Assembly (NCBI GenBank): GCA_000720375.1
Contig: JOAA01000011.1
Span: 186,001-250,000 of the forward strand
DNA from: Rhodococcus rhodnii
Lineage (GTDB): Bacteria; Actinomycetota; Actinomycetes; Mycobacteriales; Pseudonocardiaceae
Length of the DNA: 64,000 nucleotides
Direction: 5' to 3'
Under the pieces are notes generated by a model, which worked only from the letters and a program-made list of their open reading frames with translations, ran no database searches and had not been told where the DNA came from. The translations under genes were made by a program, and so were the position numbers. This document shows positions 15,884 through 24,269 of the stretch, piece by piece; the first letter of the stretch is position 1, and each line of letters opens with the position of its first letter.

Positions 15884-16717
15884 GTGAAGCCAGCGGCGTT
15901 CACCTATCACCGTGCGTACGACGTGAACGACACGATCGCGCAACTGGCCGAGCTCGGGCCGGATGCGAAGATCCTGGCCGGCGGGCAGAGCCTGGTCGCG
16001 ATGATGAACTTCCGGCTCGCCCGGCCGAGCGCACTGGTGGACGTCACCCGCATCGCGGGTCTCGACTACTTGGAACGCGACGCCAAAGGCATGCGCATTG
16101 GCGCGCTCACCAGGCATCGGACCGTCGAGACGGCCAAGCTCGACGGCTTCGAGGTGCTGTCCAAGGCCGCCAGGTGGATCGGCCACTACCCCATCCGCTG
16201 CCGTGGCACGTTCGGCGGCAGCATCGCGCACGGCGACTCCACGGCCGAGTGGTGCATCCTCGCGGTCCTGCTCGAAGCGCAGATCGTGCTGCAAGGGCCA
16301 CGCGGGCGGCGAGAAGTCCCGGCGTCCGAGTTCTTCCACGGCTTCTTCATGACCGCGGCCGAGCCGGACGAGATGATCGTCGAAGTGAGATTCCCGAAAC
16401 CGGCACCGCACGCGGCGTTGACCGAGTTCTCCCAACGGCAGGGCGACTTCGCGGTCGTGGCTGCGAGCGCACGGCTGGATCTCGCCGAGAACGAGATCCT
16501 GACGTCCAGGATCGTGCTCGGCGGTGTCGGCCCGCAGCCGCATGTGGTCGACGTGAACCTGGCGGGCCAACCCGCGAACGAGGAAACCTGGCGGGCGGCG
16601 GGTGAATCCGCCGCGGCGCAGGTGGATCCACCGTCAGACGGCCACGGCAGCAGCGCGTACCGCAAGAAGCTCACCGCGACTCTGGTCGCGCGTGCACTGG
16701 CCGAGGCCGCGGCATGA
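15884..16717 (+). CDS. molybdenum hydroxylase FAD-binding (medium) subunit
   Basis: A 277-residue subunit of the CoxM/CutM/xanthine dehydrogenase FAD type. It has the FAD motifs AGGQSLVAMMNFRLARP and TFGGSIAHGDSTAEW, followed by the C-terminal CO-dehydrogenase flavoprotein domain (GDFAVVAASARL). It passes electrons from the 2Fe-2S subunit to an acceptor. GTG at 15884 after GGAGGG is the first sensible start; it opens the operon FAD - large 1 - FeS - large 2 - GntR. Its stop overlaps the next ATG (ATGA), which suggests translational coupling. Confidence 0.9.
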   Translation: MKPAAFTYHRAYDVNDTIAQLAELGPDAKILAGGQSLVAMMNFRLARPSALVDVTRIAGLDYLERDAKGMRIGALTRHRTVETAKLDGFEVLSKAARWIGHYPIRCRGTFGGSIAHGDSTAEWCILAVLLEAQIVLQGPRGRREVPASEFFHGFFMTAAEPDEMIVEVRFPKPAPHAALTEFSQRQGDFAVVAASARLDLAENEILTSRIVLGGVGPQPHVVDVNLAGQPANEETWRAAGESAAAQVDPPSDGHGSSAYRKKLTATLVARALAEAAA

Positions 16718-19026
16718 CGGCATGGGTCGGGGCCAGGGTTCCCCGCAAGGAAGACCGCCGGATGTTGTTAGGGCGCGGTCGTTTCGTCGCCGACATGGTC
16801 CGCACCGACACGCTGCACGCGAGTTTCGTCCGTAGTCCGCATGCTTCCGCGACGATCAAGTCGATCGACGTCAGCGCGGCCAAAAAGGTCGATGGCGTGG
16901 TGGAAGTCTTGACAGGCAAGGACCTCGGCGACCCGTACCTGCAGTCGGTGTTGGAACGTGACGAGTTCAAACCGACCAGGATGCCGATCCTGGCCACGGA
17001 CCGCGTCCGGTTCGCGAGCGAGCCGGTGGCCGTCGTGATCGCCGAAGACGCCTACGCGGCCGAAGACGGTGTGGAGGCGGTCGAGGTCGAATGGGAGACC
17101 GGGCCGGTCGTGATGGACATCCGAGCCGCGGTCGCCGCCGACTCGGAAGTCCACAGTGGAACGAGCAACTGCCTCGTCGACCTGGTCATGTTCGACGATC
17201 CGCGGCTCGACGCGATCTTCGCCGAAGCCCCGCTGACCATCGACGCGACCTTCGCCAGTGCCAGGGTTTCCGCGCTGCCCATGGAAGGCCGCGTGACCAT
17301 GGCCGAGTGGGACGACCGCGACAGCCAGGTCATCGTGCACACGTCGACCCAGGTGCCGCATCAGACCAGGTCCGGAATCGCGCAGGCGCTGGGTGTCCCC
17401 GAACGGGCTGTCCGGGTGATCGCGCCGGACGTCGGTGGCGGCTTCGGCCAGAAATGCGTGGTCAGCCGGGAGGAAGTGGTCCTCGCGGCGGCCGCGACGC
17501 GGTTGAACCGTCCGGTTATCTGGATTGAGGATCGCCAGGAGAACCTGACCGCGTCGGTGCACGGCCACGAACAGGAATACGAGGTCACGGCCGCGTTCGA
17601 CCACGACGGCCGGATCCTCGGCCTGGCCGCGGACATTCGCTGCGATATCGGCGCGTACTCGGTCTATCCGTTCACGTGCGCGGTCGAACCGTTGATGGCG
17701 GCGACGGAATTGCCCGGGATCTACAAGGTTCCGGCGTATCGGGCACGCGGTCGTGGATTCGCCACGAACAAAGCACCGACCGCGCCTTATCGGGGTGTGT
17801 CGAGGCCGCAGATCGTGCTGGTGATGGAACGGTTGATGGAGAAGGCCGCGGCCAGGCTCGGCATCGACCCGGTCGAGATCCGGCGGCGCAACATGATCCT
17901 GCCGGGCGAGTTCCCGTACACCGGGGTCAACCGGATCACCTACGACGAGGGCAGTTACCTCGAATCGCTCGACCAGACCGAGAAGCGAATCACCGAGGCA
18001 GGTTGGTATGCCGAGCGAGACCGGTTGCGGGAGCAAGGACTTTACGCCGGAATCGGCTTCTCGTGTTTTTCCGAGCGAACCGCGTACGGCACGCCGACGA
18101 TGTCGCAGCGGCGAATGCGCATGACACCCGGATACGACACCGCGCACGTGCGAATGGACCCGTCCGGCGAGGTCATCGTGACAACCGGGACATCCGGTCA
18201 TGGGCAGGGTCACGAAACGACGTTCGCCCAAATCGTCGCCGACCAACTCGGGATTCATCCGGACCAGGTCCGCCTCCGGCAGGGCGATACCGATCTGACC
18301 TCGTACGGCTGGGGCACATTCGGCAGCCGGTCGATCGTGATCGGCGGCGGCGCGGCCCGCAAGGCAGCGGACACAGTGGCCGGTCAGCTCAAGAAGGTGG
18401 CCGCCCACCTGCTGGAGGTCGGTGAGGACGACGTGGAGCTCGCCGGGGGCAAAGCCGGTGTCCGCGGTGTGCCGGACGTTTCACTGCCGATCAGTGAACT
18501 GGCCAGAGTAGTGCATTTCCAAACCCACAAGCTACCCGAGGAATGTCGTTATGGCCTGGAGGCGCGGGAAAGCGCGGACCCACCAGGAACGTTCTCCAAT
18601 GCTTGTCACGCCGTCTTGGTTTCTGTAGACCCAGGAACCGGCGAAATACGTGCGCGGAAGTTCATGGTCGTGGAAGACTGTGGCGTCATCATCAATCCGT
18701 TGGTAGTGGACGGCCAAGTGCGCGGCGGTGTCGCGCAAGGGATCGCGGCCGCGCTCTACGAACGGATCACGTTCGACCAAGAAGGGCAGCCGACGAGCAC
18801 GACGTTGATGGACTATCTGGTGCCGACCGCGAACGAGATCTGCCCGATCGAGATTCACCACTTGGAAACGCCATCGCAGTTCAGCGAGAACGGTTCCAAA
18901 GGGATGGGTGAAGGCGGCACAATCGGCGCGCCCGCCGCGGTGCTCAACGCGATCAACGACGCGCTGAGCCACCTCGGCGTCCAGTTCGACCACATTCCCG
19001 TTCTGCCGGAGGACGTGTTGGCATGA
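16714..19026 (+). CDS. molybdopterin-binding large subunit (first copy), xanthine dehydrogenase family
   Basis: A 770-residue catalytic subunit. The N-terminal Ald_Xan_dh_C 'hammerhead' domain (VGARVPRKEDRRMLLGRGRFVADM) is followed by the Mo-cofactor domains, with DVGGGFGQK, APYRGVSRPQ, GHGQGHETTFAQIVADQLG and the base-carrying KGMGEGGTIGAPAAV near the C-terminus (the Glu of GEGG is the usual proton acceptor). The form I CO-dehydrogenase AYRCSFR loop is absent, so this is a hydroxylase/dehydrogenase of another substrate, probably an N-heterocycle, aldehyde or aromatic acid. ATGA overlaps on both sides. Confidence 0.9.
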   Translation: MTAWVGARVPRKEDRRMLLGRGRFVADMVRTDTLHASFVRSPHASATIKSIDVSAAKKVDGVVEVLTGKDLGDPYLQSVLERDEFKPTRMPILATDRVRFASEPVAVVIAEDAYAAEDGVEAVEVEWETGPVVMDIRAAVAADSEVHSGTSNCLVDLVMFDDPRLDAIFAEAPLTIDATFASARVSALPMEGRVTMAEWDDRDSQVIVHTSTQVPHQTRSGIAQALGVPERAVRVIAPDVGGGFGQKCVVSREEVVLAAAATRLNRPVIWIEDRQENLTASVHGHEQEYEVTAAFDHDGRILGLAADIRCDIGAYSVYPFTCAVEPLMAATELPGIYKVPAYRARGRGFATNKAPTAPYRGVSRPQIVLVMERLMEKAAARLGIDPVEIRRRNMILPGEFPYTGVNRITYDEGSYLESLDQTEKRITEAGWYAERDRLREQGLYAGIGFSCFSERTAYGTPTMSQRRMRMTPGYDTAHVRMDPSGEVIVTTGTSGHGQGHETTFAQIVADQLGIHPDQVRLRQGDTDLTSYGWGTFGSRSIVIGGGAARKAADTVAGQLKKVAAHLLEVGEDDVELAGGKAGVRGVPDVSLPISELARVVHFQTHKLPEECRYGLEARESADPPGTFSNACHAVLVSVDPGTGEIRARKFMVVEDCGVIINPLVVDGQVRGGVAQGIAAALYERITFDQEGQPTSTTLMDYLVPTANEICPIEIHHLETPSQFSENGSKGMGEGGTIGAPAAVLNAINDALSHLGVQFDHIPVLPEDVLA

Positions 19027-19502
19027 AGGACATCCACCTGATCGCCTTGACGGTCAACGGCAAACCGCACGAGATCGTGGTCGAATCCCGGCGAACGCTC
19101 GCTGACGTGCTGCGACACGATCTTGGCTACACCGGGACGCACATCGGCTGCGAACACGGAATCTGCGGTGCCTGCACGGTTTTGCTCGATGGCCAGCCGG
19201 TCCGTGCGTGTCTGATCTTCGGCGTGCAGGCCGACGGCTGTGACGTCCGGACGGTCGAAGGCCTCGCGGACGGTGAGGAACTGTCCGACCTGCAGAAAGC
19301 CTTCAGCCGCTGCCACGGGCTGCAGTGTGGCTTCTGCACACCGGGATTCCTGATGCTGTCCGAGGCATACCTGTCCGAACAAGACGGTGTGCCGGACGAG
19401 TCCGAAGTCCGCGAGGTGATGGCCGCCAACATCTGCCGTTGCACCGGCTACCAGGGCATTGTCGAGGCCGTGCGGCAAGTCGCCGAGGAGCGCGCGGGAT
19501 GA
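19023..19502 (+). CDS. 2Fe-2S small subunit of the molybdenum hydroxylase
   Basis: A 159-residue CoxS/CutS-type ferredoxin subunit. The plant-type 2Fe-2S cluster ligands are CEHGICGACTVLLDG; the second, helical cluster is bound by CGFCTPGF and NICRCTGYQGI. It relays electrons from the molybdenum centre to FAD. The operon carries a single copy for two different large subunits, so it may be shared. Translationally coupled on both sides by four-base overlaps. Confidence 0.95.
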   Translation: MKDIHLIALTVNGKPHEIVVESRRTLADVLRHDLGYTGTHIGCEHGICGACTVLLDGQPVRACLIFGVQADGCDVRTVEGLADGEELSDLQKAFSRCHGLQCGFCTPGFLMLSEAYLSEQDGVPDESEVREVMAANICRCTGYQGIVEAVRQVAEERAG

Positions 19503-21751
19503 CGTCCATCGGCGAGCGCGTTCCGCGCAAAGAGGATCCACGGCTGCTGCGCGGTCTTGGTCGCTTCGGCGATGACCAGGACCGTGTGGGGCAGTTGTGG
19601 CTTCGCGTGGTGCGTTCGCCGGTGGCGCATGGTCGTCTCGTTTCGATCAGCCGACCGAATGGCGCGCACGTCGTCACGGCCCAGGATCTCCCGCCAGGCT
19701 TGCGAATTCCGGTTCGGCTGAAGGTGCAGGACATCGACCTCAGCGACTACCTCCAGCCGGTGCTCGCCGCCGACGAAGTCCGTTACGTCGGCGAACCCGT
19801 CGCCGTGGTCGTGGCCGATGACCCGTACGAAGCCGAAGATCTCGCCGAGCTCGTCCAGGTGGAGATCGACGAACTACCGGTCACAGTGGACACTGCGGAC
19901 GGCGTGCAGGCAGCCGAGTTCGAGCTGGGATACGGCGACGTCGAAGCCGCGTTCGGCAAAGCCGACCATGTCGTGCAGATCGAGTTCGACGTGGGCAGAC
20001 ACAGCGCGGTCCCGTTGGAGCCGCGCGCGTTGCTGGCCGATGTGGATCCGTCGACCGGCGCGTTGCAGATCTTCGGGATGACCAAGGTTCCGGTGTTCAA
20101 CCGGGACGTGCTGGCCACGATGCTCGGGATCGACGAGAACCTGATCCACGTGCACGCGATGGACGCGGGCGGCGGATTCGGCGTGCGTGGCGAGTTCTAC
20201 CCCGAGGACTTCCTGGTGCCGTGGCTGGCGTGGAAACTGCGGCGCCCGGTCAAGTGGGTCGAGGATCGCGCGGAGCACCTGGTCGCGGTCAACCATTCCC
20301 GGCAACAGCAACACATCATCTCCGTGGCCTTCGACAACGAAGGAACGCTGCTCGGCCTGAAAGACGATGTGCTGCACGACAACGGCGCGTACGCCCGGAC
20401 ACATGGGATCATCGTGCCGGAGCTGACCCTGGCGATGTTGCCTGGCCCGTACCGGGTTCCGGCGTTCCACGGCCGGATCCGCGTGATGCTCACGAACAAG
20501 ACTCCATGCGGGACGTACCGCGCACCGGGACGTTTCGAGGGCACCTCGGTCCGTGAGCAGCTGCTCGACGTCGCCGCGGACCGGCTCGGCATCGACCGGG
20601 TGGACCTGCGCCGCAAGAATCTGCTGACCGCGGACGAACTTCCGCACACCAGGGCGATGAGCACGCTCGGCACGGAAGTCGTGCTCGACTCCGGCGACTA
20701 CCTGGGACTGCTGGACAAGGCAATGGTCGAAGCCGACCGTCTAGGGTATCTGTCGCAGCTGGAATCGCTGAGGGCACAAGGCCGCAAGGCCGGCCTCGGG
20801 GTCGCGATGTTCCTGGAGAAGAGCGGCCTCGGCCCGCAGGACACCGCCGACGTCACGATCGGGACCTCCGGCGACGTCCGGGTCTACTCCGGCGGAACCT
20901 CGCTCGGCCAAGGCATCGAGACGATCCTTGCGCAGGTCACCGCCGACGCGTTGACCATCGATCCGGCCGTGGTCACCGTGATCAACGGCGACACGATGTT
21001 GCAGCCGTTCGGCGGCGGGTCGTGGGCTTCCCGATCCACGGTCGTCGGTGGTAGCGCGGTGCATCGGGCCGCGTTGGCGGTACGGGAACGTGCGATCAAG
21101 ATGGCGTCGCGGATGCTCGAGGTGTCCGAGGACGACCTGGAGGTCACCGCGGGCACGATCGAGGTGAAGGGCGCGCCCGGTTCGAGCGTCTCGTATGCCG
21201 ATGTTGCGAAGGCCTGTCGCCCGGGTAGTCCGTACCTGCAGCCGGACGAACCCGCCGGGCTCAGTGCGCGGCGCAGGTTCGAAGTCGAACACATGACTTA
21301 CCCGTACGGTGTGCACGTCGCACTGGTGGACGTGGACACGGGCACCGGCCAGGTGAAGGTGGTGCGCTACCTGGTGGCCTACGAAGTCGGGCGCGCGATC
21401 AACCCGACTTTGGTCGAAGGTCAGCTACTCGGTGGTGTCGCGCAGGGGGTGGGGGGCGCTTTGCTGGAGGAGTTCCGGTATGACGAGGCCGGACAACCAC
21501 AGGCGGTGACGTTCATGGACTACCTGATGCCGACGGCGGCCGAGTTGCCGCAGATCGACATCCTGGTGGCGCAGGACGCACCCGCACCGGGCAATCCCCT
21601 TGGGGTGAAGGGGGCCGGTGAGGGAGGACTGACCGCGGCAGGCGGGGCCATCGCGGGGGCGATCAGGGACGCGTTGGGCCTCACCGGTCCGGTGGGGCGC
21701 TTGCCGATGACCGCGGAGCGGGTGCGTGGTCTGGACAAGGAGGGGAAATGA
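19499..21751 (+). CDS. molybdopterin-binding large subunit (second copy), xanthine dehydrogenase family
   Basis: A 750-residue second catalytic subunit, clearly paralogous to but diverged from the first: MTSIGERVPRKEDPRLLRGLGRFGDD at the N-terminus, DAGGGFGVRGEFYPED, GTYRAPGRFEGTSVREQLLDV, SGGTSLGQGIETILAQVTADAL and KGAGEGGLTAAGGAIAGAI with the conserved active-site Glu. The ATG at 19499 overlaps the FeS-subunit stop. Two full large subunits with one M and one S subunit suggest either two enzymes sharing partners or a heteromeric enzyme acting in two oxidation steps. Confidence 0.9.
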   Translation: MTSIGERVPRKEDPRLLRGLGRFGDDQDRVGQLWLRVVRSPVAHGRLVSISRPNGAHVVTAQDLPPGLRIPVRLKVQDIDLSDYLQPVLAADEVRYVGEPVAVVVADDPYEAEDLAELVQVEIDELPVTVDTADGVQAAEFELGYGDVEAAFGKADHVVQIEFDVGRHSAVPLEPRALLADVDPSTGALQIFGMTKVPVFNRDVLATMLGIDENLIHVHAMDAGGGFGVRGEFYPEDFLVPWLAWKLRRPVKWVEDRAEHLVAVNHSRQQQHIISVAFDNEGTLLGLKDDVLHDNGAYARTHGIIVPELTLAMLPGPYRVPAFHGRIRVMLTNKTPCGTYRAPGRFEGTSVREQLLDVAADRLGIDRVDLRRKNLLTADELPHTRAMSTLGTEVVLDSGDYLGLLDKAMVEADRLGYLSQLESLRAQGRKAGLGVAMFLEKSGLGPQDTADVTIGTSGDVRVYSGGTSLGQGIETILAQVTADALTIDPAVVTVINGDTMLQPFGGGSWASRSTVVGGSAVHRAALAVRERAIKMASRMLEVSEDDLEVTAGTIEVKGAPGSSVSYADVAKACRPGSPYLQPDEPAGLSARRRFEVEHMTYPYGVHVALVDVDTGTGQVKVVRYLVAYEVGRAINPTLVEGQLLGGVAQGVGGALLEEFRYDEAGQPQAVTFMDYLMPTAAELPQIDILVAQDAPAPGNPLGVKGAGEGGLTAAGGAIAGAIRDALGLTGPVGRLPMTAERVRGLDKEGK

Positions 21752-22383
21752 CGGAGTCGACACAGCAACAACCGGCGCTGAACTATGTCAGCAAGACCGA
21801 CATGGTGGTCGCGCTGATCCGTGAGCTGATCATCACCGGCGAACTGGCCGCCGGAAAGCAGCTGCGGCAGCGTGACCTGGCCGCGCGGTTCCACGTCAGC
21901 CAGACGCCGGTGCGTGAGGCGATGCGCAGACTGGAGTCCGAGGGCCTGGTGATCGGCGACGCGCACCGCGGGTTCACGGTTGTCGAAGCCGACTCCGGGT
22001 CGACCGAGGAGAACTTCCAGATCCGTGCGGCTTTGGAGTCGCTTGGTGCCGCGCTGGCCGCGCCCAAGATCGACGAGGCCGGCATCGCCAAGCTGACGGA
22101 TCTGAACGAGCGGATGCGGGAACTCGCCGAGGATGATCCGACGTACCCCGAGCTGAACCGCGAGTTCCACTTCACGCTCTACGAGTACTCGCACAGCCCG
22201 CTTTTACTGTCCCTGATGCGCTTGCTGTGGCAGGCCCTGCACGGCGGCCCCCGCGTCGCCCGCAGTCACGCCGAATCCATCAGCCAGCACGAGCTGATCA
22301 TCGACGCGCTGCGCCGGGGCGACGCGGAAGCCGCACGCAAGGCGACCTACGAGCACATCATGGGAGCGGCACCGCTGGCTTGA
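21748..22383 (+). CDS. GntR family regulator (FadR/FCD subfamily)
   Basis: A 211-residue regulator. The N-terminal winged helix (about 15-78) has RELIITGELAAGKQLRQRDLAARFHVSQTPVREAMRRLESEGLV. The C-terminal FCD ligand domain (about 90-205) has NREFHFTLYEYSHSPLL and SHAESISQHELIIDALRRGD, whose His residues form the metal site in many FCD proteins. It is the last gene of the hydroxylase operon (ATGA overlap) and is the obvious candidate to bind the six TGGTATACCA-type sites in this block, probably as a repressor released by a pathway acid. Its 3' end overlaps the convergent MFS gene by 26 bp. Confidence 0.9.
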   Translation: MTESTQQQPALNYVSKTDMVVALIRELIITGELAAGKQLRQRDLAARFHVSQTPVREAMRRLESEGLVIGDAHRGFTVVEADSGSTEENFQIRAALESLGAALAAPKIDEAGIAKLTDLNERMRELAEDDPTYPELNREFHFTLYEYSHSPLLLSLMRLLWQALHGGPRVARSHAESISQHELIIDALRRGDAEAARKATYEHIMGAAPLA

Positions 22384-23674
22384 TCTCGTCGAGCTCGCGG
22401 TCCTTGGTCTCCGGTGCCGCGACGGCCATCCACAGCGATGCCAACGCCAACAGCACCCCGATCACCAGGAACGTCATCGGCAGACCGAGGTACGGCCAGA
22501 GCAGCGACCCGAAGATCAACGGAACGAACCCGGCGCCGATTCGGCTGATCGTCGACGCCCAGCCGAATCCACTCGCCCGCAGCCGCGTCGGGTAGAGCTC
22601 GGAGACGTACGCGTAGAGCGCCGGGATCGTCAGCTCGATGACGAACCCGAACACCCCGATCCAGAACTTGGCCGCACCCGGAATGTCCAGCTGGATCGCG
22701 AAAACCACCATGGCCAGCGCGGAAACCGGCCCGGACAGGCCGATCACCCACTTGCGACCGACCACATCGACCAGCCACGCGGACACGAGCACACCCACGA
22801 TGCCGACTGCCGTCATCAACGTGGTCACCATGAACGCCGCGTAGTTGCCGTAACCCTGCGCTCGCAGAATCGACGGCAACCACGTCAAGGCGCCGTAGTA
22901 CAACAGGAAAACCGTGAGGAACAACGCCCACGAGGCCGAGGTGATCTTCGCGCTGTACCGCCACAGATCCTTGAACTGCTGGATCATGCTCATCGCGGAC
23001 AGCCTCGGCATCCGTTCCGGTGGCGGAAGTTCCCATGGCCCGACCTTCGCACCGGTCTTGGCGATCAGCCTGTCGATCACTCTCCGGGCTTCGTCGGTTT
23101 TGCCGCGCCGCACCAAGTACATCGGCGACTCAGGGACGGAAAGCCTGACCCAGAACAGAAGGAGCGCGGGCAGCACCATCACGAGCAGCATCGCCCGCCA
23201 GTTCGGTTGCAGCGCAGTGGAAACAACACCGCACAAGGTCGCACCGATCGGCCACCATACGTCCATCGCGGTCAGCACCCGGCCACGGACCTTCGCCGGG
23301 GTGAACTCGCCGACCAGCGCGTAGTCCACCGGGATGCAACCACCAAGTCCAAGCCCCGCAAGGAAACGGAAGACGCAGAAGGTCACGAAGTCCGGCGCCA
23401 GCGCACCGGCGACGGAGAAGACGGAGAACGTCAGCAAAGTGAGGCTGAAGGCCCGTTTCCGGCCGATGGTGTCGGCGATCCCGCCCCAGGCGAACGCACC
23501 GATCGCCATCCCGATCAGGTTGGCGGTGCCGACCCAGGCACCTTCGGCTTTGGACAGCCCCCACTCGTCGGATACCAGTGGGATCAGGAACCCGTTGAGC
23601 GTGACGTCCCACGCGTCGAACATGAACCCGAGCCCGCCGACCAAGAAGATCGTCCTTGAGCTCGCCATCGCCAC
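22358..23674 (-). CDS. MFS transporter (aromatic acid/sugar-porter type), 5' end probably frameshifted
   Basis: A 438-residue 12-helix permease. It has FMFDAWDVTLNGFLIPLV in helix 1, the loop motif GGIADTIGRKRAF, GLGLGGCIPVDYALVGEFTPAKVRGR and SELYPTRLRASGFG, typical of the proton symporters that import organic or aromatic acids. As read, it begins at a GTG (23674) without a ribosome site. A much better start, ATG at 23709 four bases after GGAGGC, encodes MRTGDQVVQELPWRWRAQG in another frame, exactly the usual N-terminus of this family. One missing base near 23654 would join the two. Twin operator sites lie upstream. Confidence 0.75.
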   Translation of the reverse strand: MAMASSRTIFLVGGLGFMFDAWDVTLNGFLIPLVSDEWGLSKAEGAWVGTANLIGMAIGAFAWGGIADTIGRKRAFSLTLLTFSVFSVAGALAPDFVTFCVFRFLAGLGLGGCIPVDYALVGEFTPAKVRGRVLTAMDVWWPIGATLCGVVSTALQPNWRAMLLVMVLPALLLFWVRLSVPESPMYLVRRGKTDEARRVIDRLIAKTGAKVGPWELPPPERMPRLSAMSMIQQFKDLWRYSAKITSASWALFLTVFLLYYGALTWLPSILRAQGYGNYAAFMVTTLMTAVGIVGVLVSAWLVDVVGRKWVIGLSGPVSALAMVVFAIQLDIPGAAKFWIGVFGFVIELTIPALYAYVSELYPTRLRASGFGWASTISRIGAGFVPLIFGSLLWPYLGLPMTFLVIGVLLALASLWMAVAAPETKDRELDEIKPAVPLP

Positions 23675-23738
23675 GGCAGCTCTTGAACCACCTGGTCACC
23701 CGTGCGCATTAGTGCCTCCTCGGGGAGTGGAGGAGTTC

Positions 23739-23760
23739 TGGTATACCAGTTGATATACCA
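23739..23760. promoter_or_regulatory. two tandem GntR-type operators upstream of the MFS gene
   Basis: TGGTATACCA at 23739-23748 and TGATATACCA at 23751-23760, with centres 12 bp apart, about one helical turn. They are upstream of the MFS start and its GGAGG site, suited to control uptake together with catabolism. Confidence 0.7.
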
Positions 23761-24227
23761 TATTTCAACGGGTGGTTGTCTGCGGTTGGGGCTGGTTCAA
23801 CCGGTACGAACGTCGGGCGAAGATCGAACCTGGCGCCAGGCAGGGGCTGCGGCGCTTCGGTCTTGGTGGCCGAGTCGGCATCGGGTGCGGGCCCTCGATC
23901 GGCAGCGACAGGCACGTCGTGTTTTCGATCGCTGTTTGGTGTCCATCACCGTGCTGGTCGGCGTCCAAGGCAGATGCCGCATCCGCATCGGGATCGGCCG
24001 TTCACCGGTGATCCGCTGACCACGCTCACCTCGCTGGCAGAATCGGACGCCTTCACCGACTTCGTGCTCTACGAAGGTAACGACTCGTGGTCGCTGACCG
24101 GCGGGGTGCTGGCCGCGGCCGTCCTCTGCAATCTGGAGACTCGAGCCACCGCCCGAGCTACCTGGCGCCTTGCCCACTCGCCCAGCCAACCACTCTGAGC
24201 AGCTCGGCCGGGCCCTCTGGACAGGTC
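23761..24227. other. 467-bp gap without a convincing gene
   Basis: This stretch separates the MFS operators from those of the hydrolase gene. Open frames exist on both strands but look random, with low complexity Arg/Pro/Ala composition. The only protein-like stretch is at about 24018-24130 on the plus strand (LAESDAFTDFVLYEGND and SWSLTGGVLAAAV), which loosely recalls the N-terminus of salicylate/anthranilate-synthase-like enzymes; no downstream part exists. It may be a gene remnant. Confidence 0.4.
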
Positions 24228-24250
24228 TGGTATACCAAGTTGGTATACCA
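24228..24250. promoter_or_regulatory. two tandem GntR-type operators upstream of the alpha/beta hydrolase gene
   Basis: Perfect TGGTATACCA copies at 24228-24237 and 24241-24250, centres 13 bp apart, ending 19 bp before the GTG start and overlapping the likely promoter. They are each followed by AGT or AGC, so the extended half-sites also agree. Confidence 0.75.
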
Positions 24251-24269
24251 AGCTTCGCGAGGAGGGCTC

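Noticed and set aside
15845..16570. Long upstream extension of the enoyl-CoA hydratase frame on the minus strand
   Set aside because: It is antisense to the FAD-subunit gene, rich in Arg/Gly/His as shadow frames in GC-rich DNA are, and the hydratase N-terminus (MRLVQERSDD) starts naturally at 15844.
16714..21751. True carbon monoxide dehydrogenase (form I CoxL)
   Set aside because: Neither large subunit has the AYRCSFR active-site loop (APYRGVSRPQ and GTYRAPGRFE are seen), so only the general xanthine dehydrogenase family name is used despite the CoxG-like gene.
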